Of a stretch of DNA of 7,781 nt, positions 1-7,292 are shown piece by piece. Source of the stretch: Kiritimatiellia bacterium (GTDB taxonomy: Bacteria; Verrucomicrobiota; Kiritimatiellia; RFP12; UBA1067). Made by a program: the position numbers and the translations under genes. Below the pieces are notes generated by a model. It did no database searches. It was not told the DNA's origin and saw only the letters and a list, made by a program, of their open reading frames with translations. How positions within the stretch are numbered: the first letter of the stretch is position 1; the number at the start of each line of letters is the position of its first letter. The stretch is taken from contig JAQVQN010000102.1 in assembly GCA_028701555.1 (NCBI GenBank), positions 1 through 7,781 of the forward strand, given 5' to 3'.

Positions 1-1709
1 GTGCGGTAGCTTTCTACAACTGGCATGCAGGCCGTACCGCCTTCATGCGTCAATGGGTCCGCGAGTTGGAGGTGCAGGCCAGCATGGCGGCGGCATTGTT
101 GCCTGATGCTGACGGCGAGCTCAGCGCGGATGCCACAGCGCGGTTTTTCGCGCGATTGGGCAGCAGCGGCACACATCGTTTCACCTTGATCTTGCCGGAT
201 GGGCGGGTGCTGGGCGATTCAGATGCAGATGCTGGCAAGATGGAATCGCATGAAGACCGTCCGGAAGTGGTTGAGGCTTTGGCGTTAGGACGAGGTATGC
301 GCCAGCGCTACAGCGCCAGCCTTGGTAAGCGCATGCTTTACTTGGCGGTGAGGGTTCCGCGCGATGGTCAGGCACAGGCGGTCATACGCGTGGCGGTTCC
401 GATGCAGGTCTTGGGCAGTGAGATGCGGGCGGCAGACAGGCTGCTGCTACTGATGGTTGTCGCTGTTTCAGGGGTTGCATTGATTCTGAGTTATCTTGCC
501 GCTTTGCGCATCACGCGGCCAGTCTCGCGGTTGCAGTCCGGTCTTGCGCGCATCGGAAAAGGCGATCTAGATTATCGGTTGCCGATACCTACTGTGCCGC
601 ACTTGGCAGAACTGGCCAAATCAATCAACGAGACCGCTGAAAGTTTGCAGAAGCATGTTAAGGCCCTTGATGAAGAGCGCAACCTGCGGACTTTGATATT
701 GGCCAATATGACGCGCGGCGTGGTGGCTCTTGACACAGCCCGTTTGATCTTAGACGTCAACGACTCCGCTTTACGGTTTTTTGGGATTAAGGGGCAAGCG
801 GTGATGGGGCGATATTTAGGCGAACTGGTGCGTTATCCAGAGCTGCAGACGTTGGTGAAGGCGTGCGAGACGGCTGAAGAGCCGTTGGAAGATGAAATGG
901 AATTATCTGAGCCGGAGGTGAAGCGGCTTAATCTGCGCGCGACCGCTTTGAAAGATCTGTCGGGGAAACGTATAGGCACCTTGCTGGTTGTAAGCGACAT
1001 CACATTGTTACGTCGGCTTGAAACCGTGCGGCAGGACTTTGTTTCGAATGTATCGCATGAGCTGCGCACGCCGGTGACCTCGATCAAAGGCTTTGCCGAG
1101 ACTTTGCTGGACGGTGCCAAGGATGACCCGGCGGCGTCGGAGCGTTTTCTGAAGATCATCTTGCGCCAGGCCAATCAGTTGGATTCAATCATCCGGGATT
1201 TGTTGGATCTTTCACGTCTGGAGCAAAACACTAAGCAGAATTTAGACCGTCAGCCTACACCTGTGGCGGGTGTCCTAAAGAACGCTATCGATCTTTGCCA
1301 GAGCCGGTCTGAACCGACCAGTTTGAATTTAAGTCTCGAATGCCAAGAAGATTTGTATGCCTCGGTACATTCTGGTTTGGTTGAGCAGGCGGTGGTCAAC
1401 CTGATTGACAATGCTATAAAATACGGCGTTTCCGGCGGCGAGGCCAAGATCGAGATTGCGGCGCGGCGTGAGGGCGGGGCGGTGGTTATATCGGTGCGTG
1501 ATTACGGGCCGGGCATCGAAAACACACATTTGGAACGGCTGTTCGAACGGTTCTACCGGGTCGACAAGGGCCGCAGCCGTGATTTGGGCGGCACAGGCCT
1601 CGGCTTGGCGATCGTCAAGCACATTGCGCTGATCCATGGCGGCACCGCCGATGTTAAGAGTGAACCCGGCAAAGGCGCGGAGTTCATCCTGCGCCTACCG
1701 ATCGGCTAG
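1..1709 (+). CDS. phoR: PhoR/WalK-type membrane sensor histidine kinase (5' end outside window)
   Basis: Sensor kinase of a two-component system: it should autophosphorylate on histidine and pass the phosphate to a response regulator that is not in the window. The frame is open from base 3 into the first ATG at 45, so the true start and probably the first membrane helix lie upstream. Numbering from that ATG: an extracytoplasmic sensor domain at about 1-130 (LILPDGRVLGDS, then MESHEDRPEV, as in PhoR/WalK sensors), a membrane helix at 132-153, HAMP at about 155-208, PAS at about 213-320, and HisKA with SHELRTP (phospho-acceptor H338). The ATPase domain follows, with N box VNLIDNAIKYG (451-461), G1 DYGPGIE, F box LFERFYRVDKG and G2 GGTGLG (515-520). 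All catalytic motifs are intact. The symbol phoR rests on domain order only. WalK or ResE-like kinases share this layout and no pho genes are visible beside it, so the signal (phosphate or other) is uncertain. Confidence 0.9.
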   Translation, partial: AVAFYNWHAGRTAFMRQWVRELEVQASMAAALLPDADGELSADATARFFARLGSSGTHRFTLILPDGRVLGDSDADAGKMESHEDRPEVVEALALGRGMRQRYSASLGKRMLYLAVRVPRDGQAQAVIRVAVPMQVLGSEMRAADRLLLLMVVAVSGVALILSYLAALRITRPVSRLQSGLARIGKGDLDYRLPIPTVPHLAELAKSINETAESLQKHVKALDEERNLRTLILANMTRGVVALDTARLILDVNDSALRFFGIKGQAVMGRYLGELVRYPELQTLVKACETAEEPLEDEMELSEPEVKRLNLRATALKDLSGKRIGTLLVVSDITLLRRLETVRQDFVSNVSHELRTPVTSIKGFAETLLDGAKDDPAASERFLKIILRQANQLDSIIRDLLDLSRLEQNTKQNLDRQPTPVAGVLKNAIDLCQSRSEPTSLNLSLECQEDLYASVHSGLVEQAVVNLIDNAIKYGVSGGEAKIEIAARREGGAVVISVRDYGPGIENTHLERLFERFYRVDKGRSRDLGGTGLGLAIVKHIALIHGGTADVKSEPGKGAEFILRLPIG

Positions 1710-1774
1710 CTCACCAACCATGCCTATTACTGGGGTTGCCTGCCTGTTCAATTGCCAGTTCCCGCTATGTTGTG

Positions 1775-1791
1775 GTTTGGTGAAACTAAAC
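1775..1791. promoter_or_regulatory. Short dyad / possible hairpin upstream of the DUF1330 gene
   Basis: GTTTGGT and ACTAAAC form inverted arms around a GAA centre with one mismatch, which would be a G-U pair in RNA. It lies in the 155-base gap between the kinase and the DUF1330 gene. No T-run follows, so it is not a classical intrinsic terminator of the kinase gene. It could be an operator or an mRNA leader hairpin. Chance occurrence is quite possible. Confidence 0.25.
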
Positions 1792-1806
1792 TGAATCACA
1801 TACAGT
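1777..1806 (+). promoter_or_regulatory. Weak sigma70-like promoter candidate for DUF1330-nrfHA
   Basis: TTGGTG (1777-1782) and TACAGT (1801-1806) are separated by 18 bases, ahead of the GTG at 1865. Each hexamer fits the consensus only partly. Its position in the gap after the kinase is the main support. No FNR-type TTGAT-N4-ATCAA site was found beside it. Confidence 0.2.
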
Positions 1807-1852
1807 CGTGTGCTAGACAATCAGCAGCCATGATGTTACATTTTAAGAAATT

Positions 1853-1858
1853 AGGAGG
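1853..1858 (+). promoter_or_regulatory. Strong ribosome binding site deciding a GTG start
   Basis: AGGAGG lies six bases before GTG at 1865. It is the strongest Shine-Dalgarno sequence in the window and fixes the start of the DUF1330 gene, which has no suitable ATG nearby. Confidence 0.85.
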
Positions 1859-1864
1859 TCAATT

Positions 1865-2152
1865 GTGGCAGCATACGCGGTATTTATTAAGGAAAAAACA
1901 CTCAACGAGACGGAAATGGCCACCTATGCTTCGCTGGCGGGCGGCACGCTGGCCGGACGGCCTGTGAAGCTGCTGGCCCTTTACGGCAAGCAGGAAGTAT
2001 GGGAAGGTGCGGCAGCCGAAGGGGTGGTGATTCTTGAATTTCCCGACATGGCTGCCGCGCGCGACTGGTACGAGAGTCCGGCTTATCGCGAGGCGCGCGA
2101 GCATCGTTTCAAGGGCGCGGACTACCGCGCGATCCTGGTCGAGGGCGCGTAA
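1865..2152 (+). CDS. DUF1330 family protein (small dimeric alpha/beta-barrel fold)
   Basis: A 95-residue cytoplasmic protein with no signal peptide or membrane segment. Family features visible are the start AAYAVFIKEKTLNETEMATY, the central strand VVILEFPDMAAARDWYESPAYREAREHR, and the closing strand DYRAILVEG. These match DUF1330, whose members adopt a ferredoxin-like dimeric alpha/beta-barrel fold and have no settled biochemical role. The length is normal for the family. The start is GTG, chosen because AGGAGG lies six bases upstream. The gene is 78 bases ahead of nrfH on the same strand with no terminator visible between them, so it may be the first gene of the nitrite reductase transcript. 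That link is inferred from spacing only. DUF1330 genes occur in many unrelated contexts. Confidence 0.88.
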   Translation: MAAYAVFIKEKTLNETEMATYASLAGGTLAGRPVKLLALYGKQEVWEGAAAEGVVILEFPDMAAARDWYESPAYREAREHRFKGADYRAILVEGA

Positions 2153-2230
2153 AAAAGCAGCCGCCTGGCGCAAGGGTGTGCCGGAACAGAATCTGTCCCT
2201 GCGACATGCGGGTTTCTGGATGGCGGATAT

Positions 2231-2713
2231 ATGCGTTGGAAAGGATACATCAAACAAATCCTGCAACCACCTGGCTTGGTTTTTGGAGGGCTTGTGGGTG
2301 TGCTGATAGGTGCGGGCGGCTTAACTTTTTGGGAAGCCGAGGGGTTGTCTTATCTCGGCGACGAGTCGGCCACCTGCGCCAATTGCCACATCATGCGGGA
2401 GCAGTATGACGGCTGGCAGAAGGCTAGCCACCATGCCTGGGCAACCTGCAACGACTGTCATGTGCCGCAGTCATTCATTCCTAAATATTACGTGAAGGCC
2501 GAAAACGGTTTTCACCATTCCAAAGCTTTCACGCTGCAGAATTTTGCCGATCCGATCCGCATCAGAGCCAAAAGCGCGGCGATCGTGCAGCGCAACTGTC
2601 TGCGTTGCCACGGCGAGCTTGTGGAGGAGATGCTGGAAAGGGCTGGCGGAACTGGTGAGCCTTTCACCTGTTTCAGGTGTCATGACAATGTCGGGCATGG
2701 TGCAAGACGTTAA
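2231..2713 (+). CDS. nrfH: NrfH, tetraheme cytochrome c quinol dehydrogenase of nitrite reductase
   Basis: Membrane-anchored NapC/NirT-family cytochrome that oxidises membrane quinol and delivers electrons to NrfA. The 160 residues show a single N-terminal anchor helix at about 13-33 and four heme c motifs: CANCH (49-53), CNDCH (73-77), CLRCH (123-127) and CFRCH (147-151). Met55 follows the first motif as CXXCHXM, the pattern in which methionine ligates heme 1 in NrfH. A C-terminal DNVGHG supplies a further histidine. Four hemes and about 160 residues fit NrfH and not the longer NapC. Only a weak GGATGGCGG precedes the ATG, and no in-frame start codon is evident just upstream. The stop is 14 bases before nrfA, the usual nrfHA order. 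Maturation needs a cytochrome c assembly system encoded elsewhere. Confidence 0.95.
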   Translation: MRWKGYIKQILQPPGLVFGGLVGVLIGAGGLTFWEAEGLSYLGDESATCANCHIMREQYDGWQKASHHAWATCNDCHVPQSFIPKYYVKAENGFHHSKAFTLQNFADPIRIRAKSAAIVQRNCLRCHGELVEEMLERAGGTGEPFTCFRCHDNVGHGARR

Positions 2714-2715
2714 AA

Positions 2716-2721
2716 AAGGGG
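2716..2721 (+). promoter_or_regulatory. Ribosome binding site of nrfA
   Basis: AAGGGG begins just after the nrfH stop codon and sits six bases before the ATG at 2728. It supports that start and translation of nrfA from a shared nrfHA mRNA. Confidence 0.6.
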
Positions 2722-2727
2722 TTTAGA

Positions 2728-4173
2728 ATGTCAGATAAGCAAACTGTTTCAAAACCGGCCAGTTTTTCCGTGGCTTATTTCTGCGCGGTTGTTTCTGTGG
2801 CACTGGTGACCGTGGGTGTGCTTGCGCTCTGGCGAAATATTATGGAGCGCAAGGCCGAGGCCACGCGCCATGTGTTCACGATTGTCGAGCTGGATGAAAG
2901 CACTGATGATCCGTCCGAGTGGGGCAAGAATTATCCTCGTCAGTATGACAGCTACCGCCGCACGGTGGACACGGAGCGCACACGTCATGGCGGCAGTGAG
3001 GCTTTTCAGAAACTGGATGCCGATCCGCGCTGGAGGACGCTATTCAACGGGTACGCTTTTGCCGTGGATTATCGTGAAGAGCGCGGACACGCCTACATGC
3101 TGGCGGATCAGGAGGAAACTACGCGCGTGACACAGTTTCAGCAGCCGGGAGCCTGCCTGCATTGCCACTGTTCAGTGCTGCCGGCCTATCGCGCAGCCGG
3201 TAAGAAAGCGGGGGTTCCTGATGAAAGGCCGGCTGAACAGGTCATGCGCGGATTCGAGCTTGTTTGCGCGATGCCATATCATGAGGCGCGCAATCTTAAG
3301 GATGATGACGGAGAAATGCTGATCAACCATCCGGTAAGCTGTATTGACTGTCATGATCCGGCCTCTATGCAATTGCGCGTGACGCGGCCGGGGCTTTTAG
3401 AAGGTTTGCAAAGACTGGCGGCATCCGAGGCGCCGGTGCCGCATCTGCCCAGCATGAAGCGCTGGCGCTCTGGAAAACGCGCGAGGGAATATGACGTTAA
3501 TGTAGATGCGTCTCGGCAGGAGTTGCGTTCATTGGTTTGTGCGCAATGTCATGTGGAGTATTATTTCAAGGGTGAAGATAAACGACTGACTTACCCTTGG
3601 CATAAAGGGATCAAGGCGGAGCAGATCGAGGCCTATTATGATGAGGTCGGGCATATTGACTGGAAGCATGCCGACAGCGGAGCACCAGCACTCAAAACGC
3701 AGCATCCGGAATTTGAGTTATGGAGTCAGGGGGTGCACGCGCGCAGTGGTGTGTCATGCGCCGATTGCCACATGCCATACATCCGCGAGGGCGCGGTCAA
3801 GGTCAGCAGCCATCATGTGCGCAGTCCGGTGTTGCATGTCGAGCAGGCCTGTCAGACCTGCCACAAGCAGGATGCGGCCGAGTTGATCAAACGGGTTGAC
3901 GACATTCAGGATCGCACGGACTCCATTATGAGCCGCGCCAAGGACGCGACTGTGGCGTTGATTGAGGAACTGGCAAAGGCCGTTAAGCGCGGTGTGCCTG
4001 ATGCAGACTTGGCGGAACCGCGCACTTTGCAGCGTCAGGCTCAGTGGCGGGTTGATTTTGTCGGGGCGGAAAATTCGATGGGCTTCCATGCGCCGCAAGA
4101 ATCGGCGCGGATTCTGGCGGAAGCGATCGACATGGCTCACAAAGGGCGGCTTAAGCTGGCCGAGCGCCGTTGA
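2728..4173 (+). CDS. nrfA: NrfA, pentaheme ammonia-forming cytochrome c nitrite reductase (CXXCH type)
   Basis: Catalytic subunit of dissimilatory nitrite reduction, the six-electron reduction of nitrite to ammonium, on the outer face of the membrane. The 481 residues begin with a signal or anchor helix (about 12-36), then carry five heme motifs: CLHCH (143-147), CIDCH (205-209), CAQCH (271-275), CADCH (344-348) and CQTCH (375-379). Family motifs kept are RGHAY (R119, likely the catalytic Arg), CHVEYYF (E277, Y278) and KTQHPE (K323, Q325, H326). The last two correspond to the active-site Tyr and His and the conserved calcium site. HPVSCIDCHDPASMQLRVTRPG is the usual heme-2 stretch (first 20 residues quoted in part: CIDCH...LRVTRPG). 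The first heme has His147 where most NrfA proteins have a CXXCK lysine; CXXCH forms are known, for example in Campylobacter. Cys148 and Cys180 are extra, non-heme cysteines. Length and C-terminal FHAPQE indicate a complete gene. Confidence 0.96.
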   Translation: MSDKQTVSKPASFSVAYFCAVVSVALVTVGVLALWRNIMERKAEATRHVFTIVELDESTDDPSEWGKNYPRQYDSYRRTVDTERTRHGGSEAFQKLDADPRWRTLFNGYAFAVDYREERGHAYMLADQEETTRVTQFQQPGACLHCHCSVLPAYRAAGKKAGVPDERPAEQVMRGFELVCAMPYHEARNLKDDDGEMLINHPVSCIDCHDPASMQLRVTRPGLLEGLQRLAASEAPVPHLPSMKRWRSGKRAREYDVNVDASRQELRSLVCAQCHVEYYFKGEDKRLTYPWHKGIKAEQIEAYYDEVGHIDWKHADSGAPALKTQHPEFELWSQGVHARSGVSCADCHMPYIREGAVKVSSHHVRSPVLHVEQACQTCHKQDAAELIKRVDDIQDRTDSIMSRAKDATVALIEELAKAVKRGVPDADLAEPRTLQRQAQWRVDFVGAENSMGFHAPQESARILAEAIDMAHKGRLKLAERR

Positions 4174-4183
4174 ATGCCGATTA

Positions 4184-5095
4184 TTATTGCGGGAAGACCC
4201 ACAGCTCGCCCTGATGCTCGGCAATGCGCAATTTACTGGAGCTGGCCAGCGAGTCTAACAAAGCGCGTATCTCTTGTTCAGGTTTTTTGAAGCCAGTGGA
4301 AAGGAATCTCAGCGAGGCAGGGTGGCGACTGACCAGTTCCAGCAGGACTTCGGGTTTCAGGTCAGGAAAAGACGCCGCAGGTTCATCGCCGACAGCCTGC
4401 GCGACCGGCGTGAAGAGGTGCGCCAGTAGGCGCAGATGTGTTTGCGGGCAGCGCGTGACGGAATTGTCGGCAGGCGGCCGAACGGCGGTATTGAGCATGA
4501 TTGTGTCAGGGTGGAAAGAGGCGGCGATGTTGGCGATCTTTCGGACCTGGTCCGGAGTATCATTGATGCCCGGAACGATAAAAACCTCGAGATCGATCTG
4601 GCCTTTGAAGTCTAAACGGAATTGGCGGTAGCCTTCAATGATCGCGTCAAAGCACAGCGAAGGGTGCGGGCGTGAGATGCTTTCGAAAGAGTGCTGATCC
4701 CACGCATGAAGAGATATTTTGACCACGTCGGCGAGCGCGGCATCCTGCCGGACTTCCGGCAGCGAAAACAGAGAACCGTTTGAGAGCAGCAGCGACCGGC
4801 AGCGCGCTTCATTTCGGGCGAAACGCAAAACTTCACTGAAGTGCAGGTGCAGGGTGGGTTCACCGGAGCCGGCGGCCGTGATGAAATCCGCCGGTTCTTT
4901 CGATTTGAGCCACTGGTGCAATTCTGCCAAGATATCTTGAATTGGTGGCTGGGCTGTGCGGGTGACGCTGGTTTGGGGCGTGGGGCCAATCTGGCAGAAA
5001 GAACAATTGAAGGAACAGGTTTTGGGTACGGACAGATCTACACCCAGTGATAGGCCATAGCGGCGCGATGTGACAGGCCCGAAAATGTGTTTCAT
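4184..5095 (-). CDS. Radical SAM protein, COG0731-like Fe-S oxidoreductase
   Basis: A 303-residue cytoplasmic radical SAM enzyme. It opens with FGPVTSRRYGLSLGVDL, a signature of the COG0731 group related to archaeal Taw1/TYW1. The 4Fe-4S motif CSFNCSFC follows (C27, C31, C34), then the SAM-binding GSGEPT (about 76-81). The core barrel runs to about residue 230. The last 65 or so residues look like a small winged-helix-type domain ending in KLRIAEHQGELWVFPQ. Bacterial members have no assigned substrate, and a wyosine role should not be assumed. The gene starts 14 bases after the ktrA stop on the same strand, so it is probably cotranscribed with ktrBA. No good Shine-Dalgarno precedes the ATG, which suggests translational coupling. 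It converges on nrfA with 10 bases between stop codons. Confidence 0.87.
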   Translation of the reverse strand: MKHIFGPVTSRRYGLSLGVDLSVPKTCSFNCSFCQIGPTPQTSVTRTAQPPIQDILAELHQWLKSKEPADFITAAGSGEPTLHLHFSEVLRFARNEARCRSLLLSNGSLFSLPEVRQDAALADVVKISLHAWDQHSFESISRPHPSLCFDAIIEGYRQFRLDFKGQIDLEVFIVPGINDTPDQVRKIANIAASFHPDTIMLNTAVRPPADNSVTRCPQTHLRLLAHLFTPVAQAVGDEPAASFPDLKPEVLLELVSRHPASLRFLSTGFKKPEQEIRALLDSLASSSKLRIAEHQGELWVFPQ

Positions 5096-5109
5096 GACAG
5101 GATAAATGA

Positions 5110-5778
5110 TCAGGTGTCTTGCGCGATGTCGTCGATCTGCTTGTCGTCGCCGAAGACCAGCAGTTTGTCTTCGGGCTGGATGATCTCATTCGGCGTTGGG
5201 ATGATCACAACACGCGGCTGGGTGGGGTCTTCGGCCAGGCGGCGCACACATAGCACTGTGACCCCGTAGTTGTTACGGACTCCCGCCTCTGCTAAAGACT
5301 TATTGCGCAGCTTTTCAGGAACGTCGATTTCAGCAATACTGAACCCGTCGGAGATTTCAAAAAGGTCGATGGTGCCTTTGGATAGCAGCGTCTTGGCCAG
5401 ACGCTGCGCCCGGTCACGGTTGGGATACACGACCACATCGGCACCCACGCGTTTGAGAATTTTGCCGTGCAGGTCAGAGTTCGCTTTGGACACGACGGTG
5501 GGGACTCCGAGTTCCTTGCAGTTCACGGTGGCCATGATGCTGCCTTCGAGATTTGATCCGATGGCGACCACGACGACGTCGCAGTCTTTAAATCCGGCGT
5601 CTTCCAGCGTACGTATGTTCGTTACATCGCCTTCAACGGCTTTGGAGACGAACTCGGAGAACTCTTGGATGATTTCACGGTCGGAGTCGATGAGCAGCAC
5701 TTCCGCGCCGTGTTCGGCCAAGCTTTCAGCCAGGTTAGAGCCGAAGCGTCCGGCTCCGATGATTCCAATGCGTTTCAT
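5110..5778 (-). CDS. ktrA: KtrA/TrkA-type cytoplasmic gating subunit of K+ uptake
   Basis: RCK protein that forms a ring under the membrane subunit and opens or closes it according to bound nucleotide. The 222 residues hold one RCK_N Rossmann domain with GAGRFG (8-13) and acidic D31 at the end of strand 2 (LLIDSD). An RCK_C (TrkA_C) domain follows from about 140, ending IQPEDKLLVFGD. One N+C pair and this length match KtrA; the proteobacterial TrkA has two pairs and is about twice as long. The gene lies 65 bases downstream of the KtrB gene on the same strand, the expected partner. Many annotations will simply say TrkA family protein. The ribosome site before the ATG is weak. Confidence 0.93.
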   Translation of the reverse strand: MKRIGIIGAGRFGSNLAESLAEHGAEVLLIDSDREIIQEFSEFVSKAVEGDVTNIRTLEDAGFKDCDVVVVAIGSNLEGSIMATVNCKELGVPTVVSKANSDLHGKILKRVGADVVVYPNRDRAQRLAKTLLSKGTIDLFEISDGFSIAEIDVPEKLRNKSLAEAGVRNNYGVTVLCVRRLAEDPTQPRVVIIPTPNEIIQPEDKLLVFGDDKQIDDIAQDT

Positions 5779-5843
5779 ATGGATAGTCCGTTGCTAATTC
5801 TTTGTCATTCGCAAGCGTTGGCGGAAGCAGGGGCGGTGTACTT

Positions 5844-7235
5844 TTAGCCGACAACCACTTCTTCCTGAGGGTAGCGTATGCGCTGCAGCTCCTCGCGGTT
5901 GCCGATCATCAGCGCTACTGCCAGGGGCCCCAAGCGTCCGACAAACATGCAAACAATGATAACGCATCTGCCTGCGTTAGACAATGTGTCGGTATGGTTA
6001 ATTGAGAGGCCGACAGTGGCAAAGGCAGAGACAGTCTCGAAGAAGAGCTTTGAGGAGTCGCCGGTGGTTTTGGGAAATTCCGTCCAGAGCATGATTCCGT
6101 AGGCGGTCAGTACCCAGAATATGGCGAGCAGAAAGATTACGATCGCTTCGCGGACTACGGCGTAAGGCAGAGTGCGGGAGAAGATTACGGTTTCGTGTCG
6201 GTTCTTGCACATGGCAATGATGGTCATGAACAAGACCACGATGGTGGTGGTCTTGATGCCGCCTGCGGCGGAGCCGGGGGATCCGCCCACGAACATCAGC
6301 AGGGTGGTCGTAAAACGGGTAAGCTCACGTATAGCACCCATGGGCACCACGTTGAACCCGGCCGTCCTTGGCGTGATAGAATGAAAAAGCGCGTTGGTGA
6401 ACTTATCATGCAGTGGCAGGCCGTCCAAAGTGTTGCCCCATTCTAGAAGGGCAAAGATTGCCGTGCCGATGACGATCAGGAGTAAAGTCGCTGAGAGTAC
6501 AATTTTGGTGTGCAGCGTGATTCGGCCGCGTGTCTTGAGGTTGCGTCGCCAGAATTTGATGGTGATGATATTGTAAAGCACGAGAAAACCCAGTCCTCCG
6601 CAGATGATCAGGAAACAGATTGAATATAGGTACGCCGGGTCGTTGCGAAACGAGATCAGGCTGTCGGCGTGCAGTGAAAAGCCCGCGTTGCAGAAGGCGC
6701 TGACGGCATGGAAGACCGCGTAATATAGCGAGCGGCTGGATGACACGACTCCTGCATGCAAGTAACGCGGCCAGAGCAACAGCGCGCCGATCCCCTCGAA
6801 AAACAGAGTGAAGGCTACTGTCCACAGCAACAGCGACCGCAGGCCGTTAACCTCATCTACGCCGTAGGCGTCCATTAGTACGAACTCACTTTGCACACTG
6901 AGTCGGCGGCCGACCAGCACCAGCAGGAAAGTGCCGAAGGTTGTTATGCCGAGCCCGCCAAGTTGTATCAACGACAAGACAACTACCTGGCCGAAAAGGG
7001 TCAGTTCCGTGCCGATATCGATTACGGTTAGTCCTGTCACGCAGGTGGCGCTGGTGGCGGTGAAGAGGGCTGTCAAAGGAGACATCCAATCGCCGCTGGC
7101 ATTGGCCTTTGGCAGCGACAGCAGCGCACTGCCGACGATAATAGCCGAAAGAAAGCCCAAAGCCACCAGCCAGTGCGGGCCTAAGCGTTGCGCAAGCGGT
7201 TCTTTTCTAGTGCTTTTATTACCTGATTTGAACAC
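5844..7235 (-). CDS. ktrB: KtrB/TrkH-family K+ channel subunit
   Basis: Integral membrane subunit that carries K+ inward, in Ktr systems usually with Na+ dependence. The 463 residues show the four-fold M-P-M plan of the Trk/Ktr/HKT superfamily. The four selectivity-loop glycines are visible: TCVTG68L, CNAG185F, RTAG293F and ATVG409L. The gating intramembrane loop is GGSPGSAAGGIKTTT (317-331). Length and single N-terminal pre-helix tail match KtrB more than the longer TrkH. The start is GTG; an in-frame TAA lies four codons upstream and there is no alternative start before the first helix. No clear Shine-Dalgarno is seen. ktrA follows 65 bases downstream, so the pair can form a complete KtrAB system. 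TrkH would be an acceptable family name. Confidence 0.94.
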   Translation of the reverse strand: MFKSGNKSTRKEPLAQRLGPHWLVALGFLSAIIVGSALLSLPKANASGDWMSPLTALFTATSATCVTGLTVIDIGTELTLFGQVVVLSLIQLGGLGITTFGTFLLVLVGRRLSVQSEFVLMDAYGVDEVNGLRSLLLWTVAFTLFFEGIGALLLWPRYLHAGVVSSSRSLYYAVFHAVSAFCNAGFSLHADSLISFRNDPAYLYSICFLIICGGLGFLVLYNIITIKFWRRNLKTRGRITLHTKIVLSATLLLIVIGTAIFALLEWGNTLDGLPLHDKFTNALFHSITPRTAGFNVVPMGAIRELTRFTTTLLMFVGGSPGSAAGGIKTTTIVVLFMTIIAMCKNRHETVIFSRTLPYAVVREAIVIFLLAIFWVLTAYGIMLWTEFPKTTGDSSKLFFETVSAFATVGLSINHTDTLSNAGRCVIIVCMFVGRLGPLAVALMIGNREELQRIRYPQEEVVVG

Positions 7236-7292
7236 ATGTCGAGCTTATCAAAACCACTCTTAGCTTACAAGAGCGTCACGGGTGTGTCGGGC

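Noticed and set aside
1690..1705. CCGATCGG palindrome at the end of the kinase gene as a terminator
   Set aside because: It is a short self-complementary stretch inside the coding end with no following T-run.
1710..1864. Searched for FNR (TTGAT-N4-ATCAA) or CRP (TGTGA-N6-TCACA) sites ahead of the nitrite reductase genes
   Set aside because: Only half-sites such as TCACA are present at the wrong spacing; no full site found.
1859..2266. Open frame antisense to the DUF1330 gene and the start of nrfH
   Set aside because: The + strand gene has a strong AGGAGG and a recognised family; the antisense frame has neither.
3754..4224. Long open frame antisense to the 3' part of nrfA
   Set aside because: It lies wholly over a gene with clear heme motifs, has no ribosome site and shows no recognisable domain; treated as a shadow frame.
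5270..5797. Long open frame antisense to ktrA
   Set aside because: Serine- and arginine-rich low-complexity translation opposite a well-recognised RCK protein; a shadow frame.
7242..7270. Possible ktrB promoter TTGTAA-N17-TAAGCT on the - strand
   Set aside because: The -10 matches consensus at only about half of its positions and would place the transcript start at the start codon; too weak to call.
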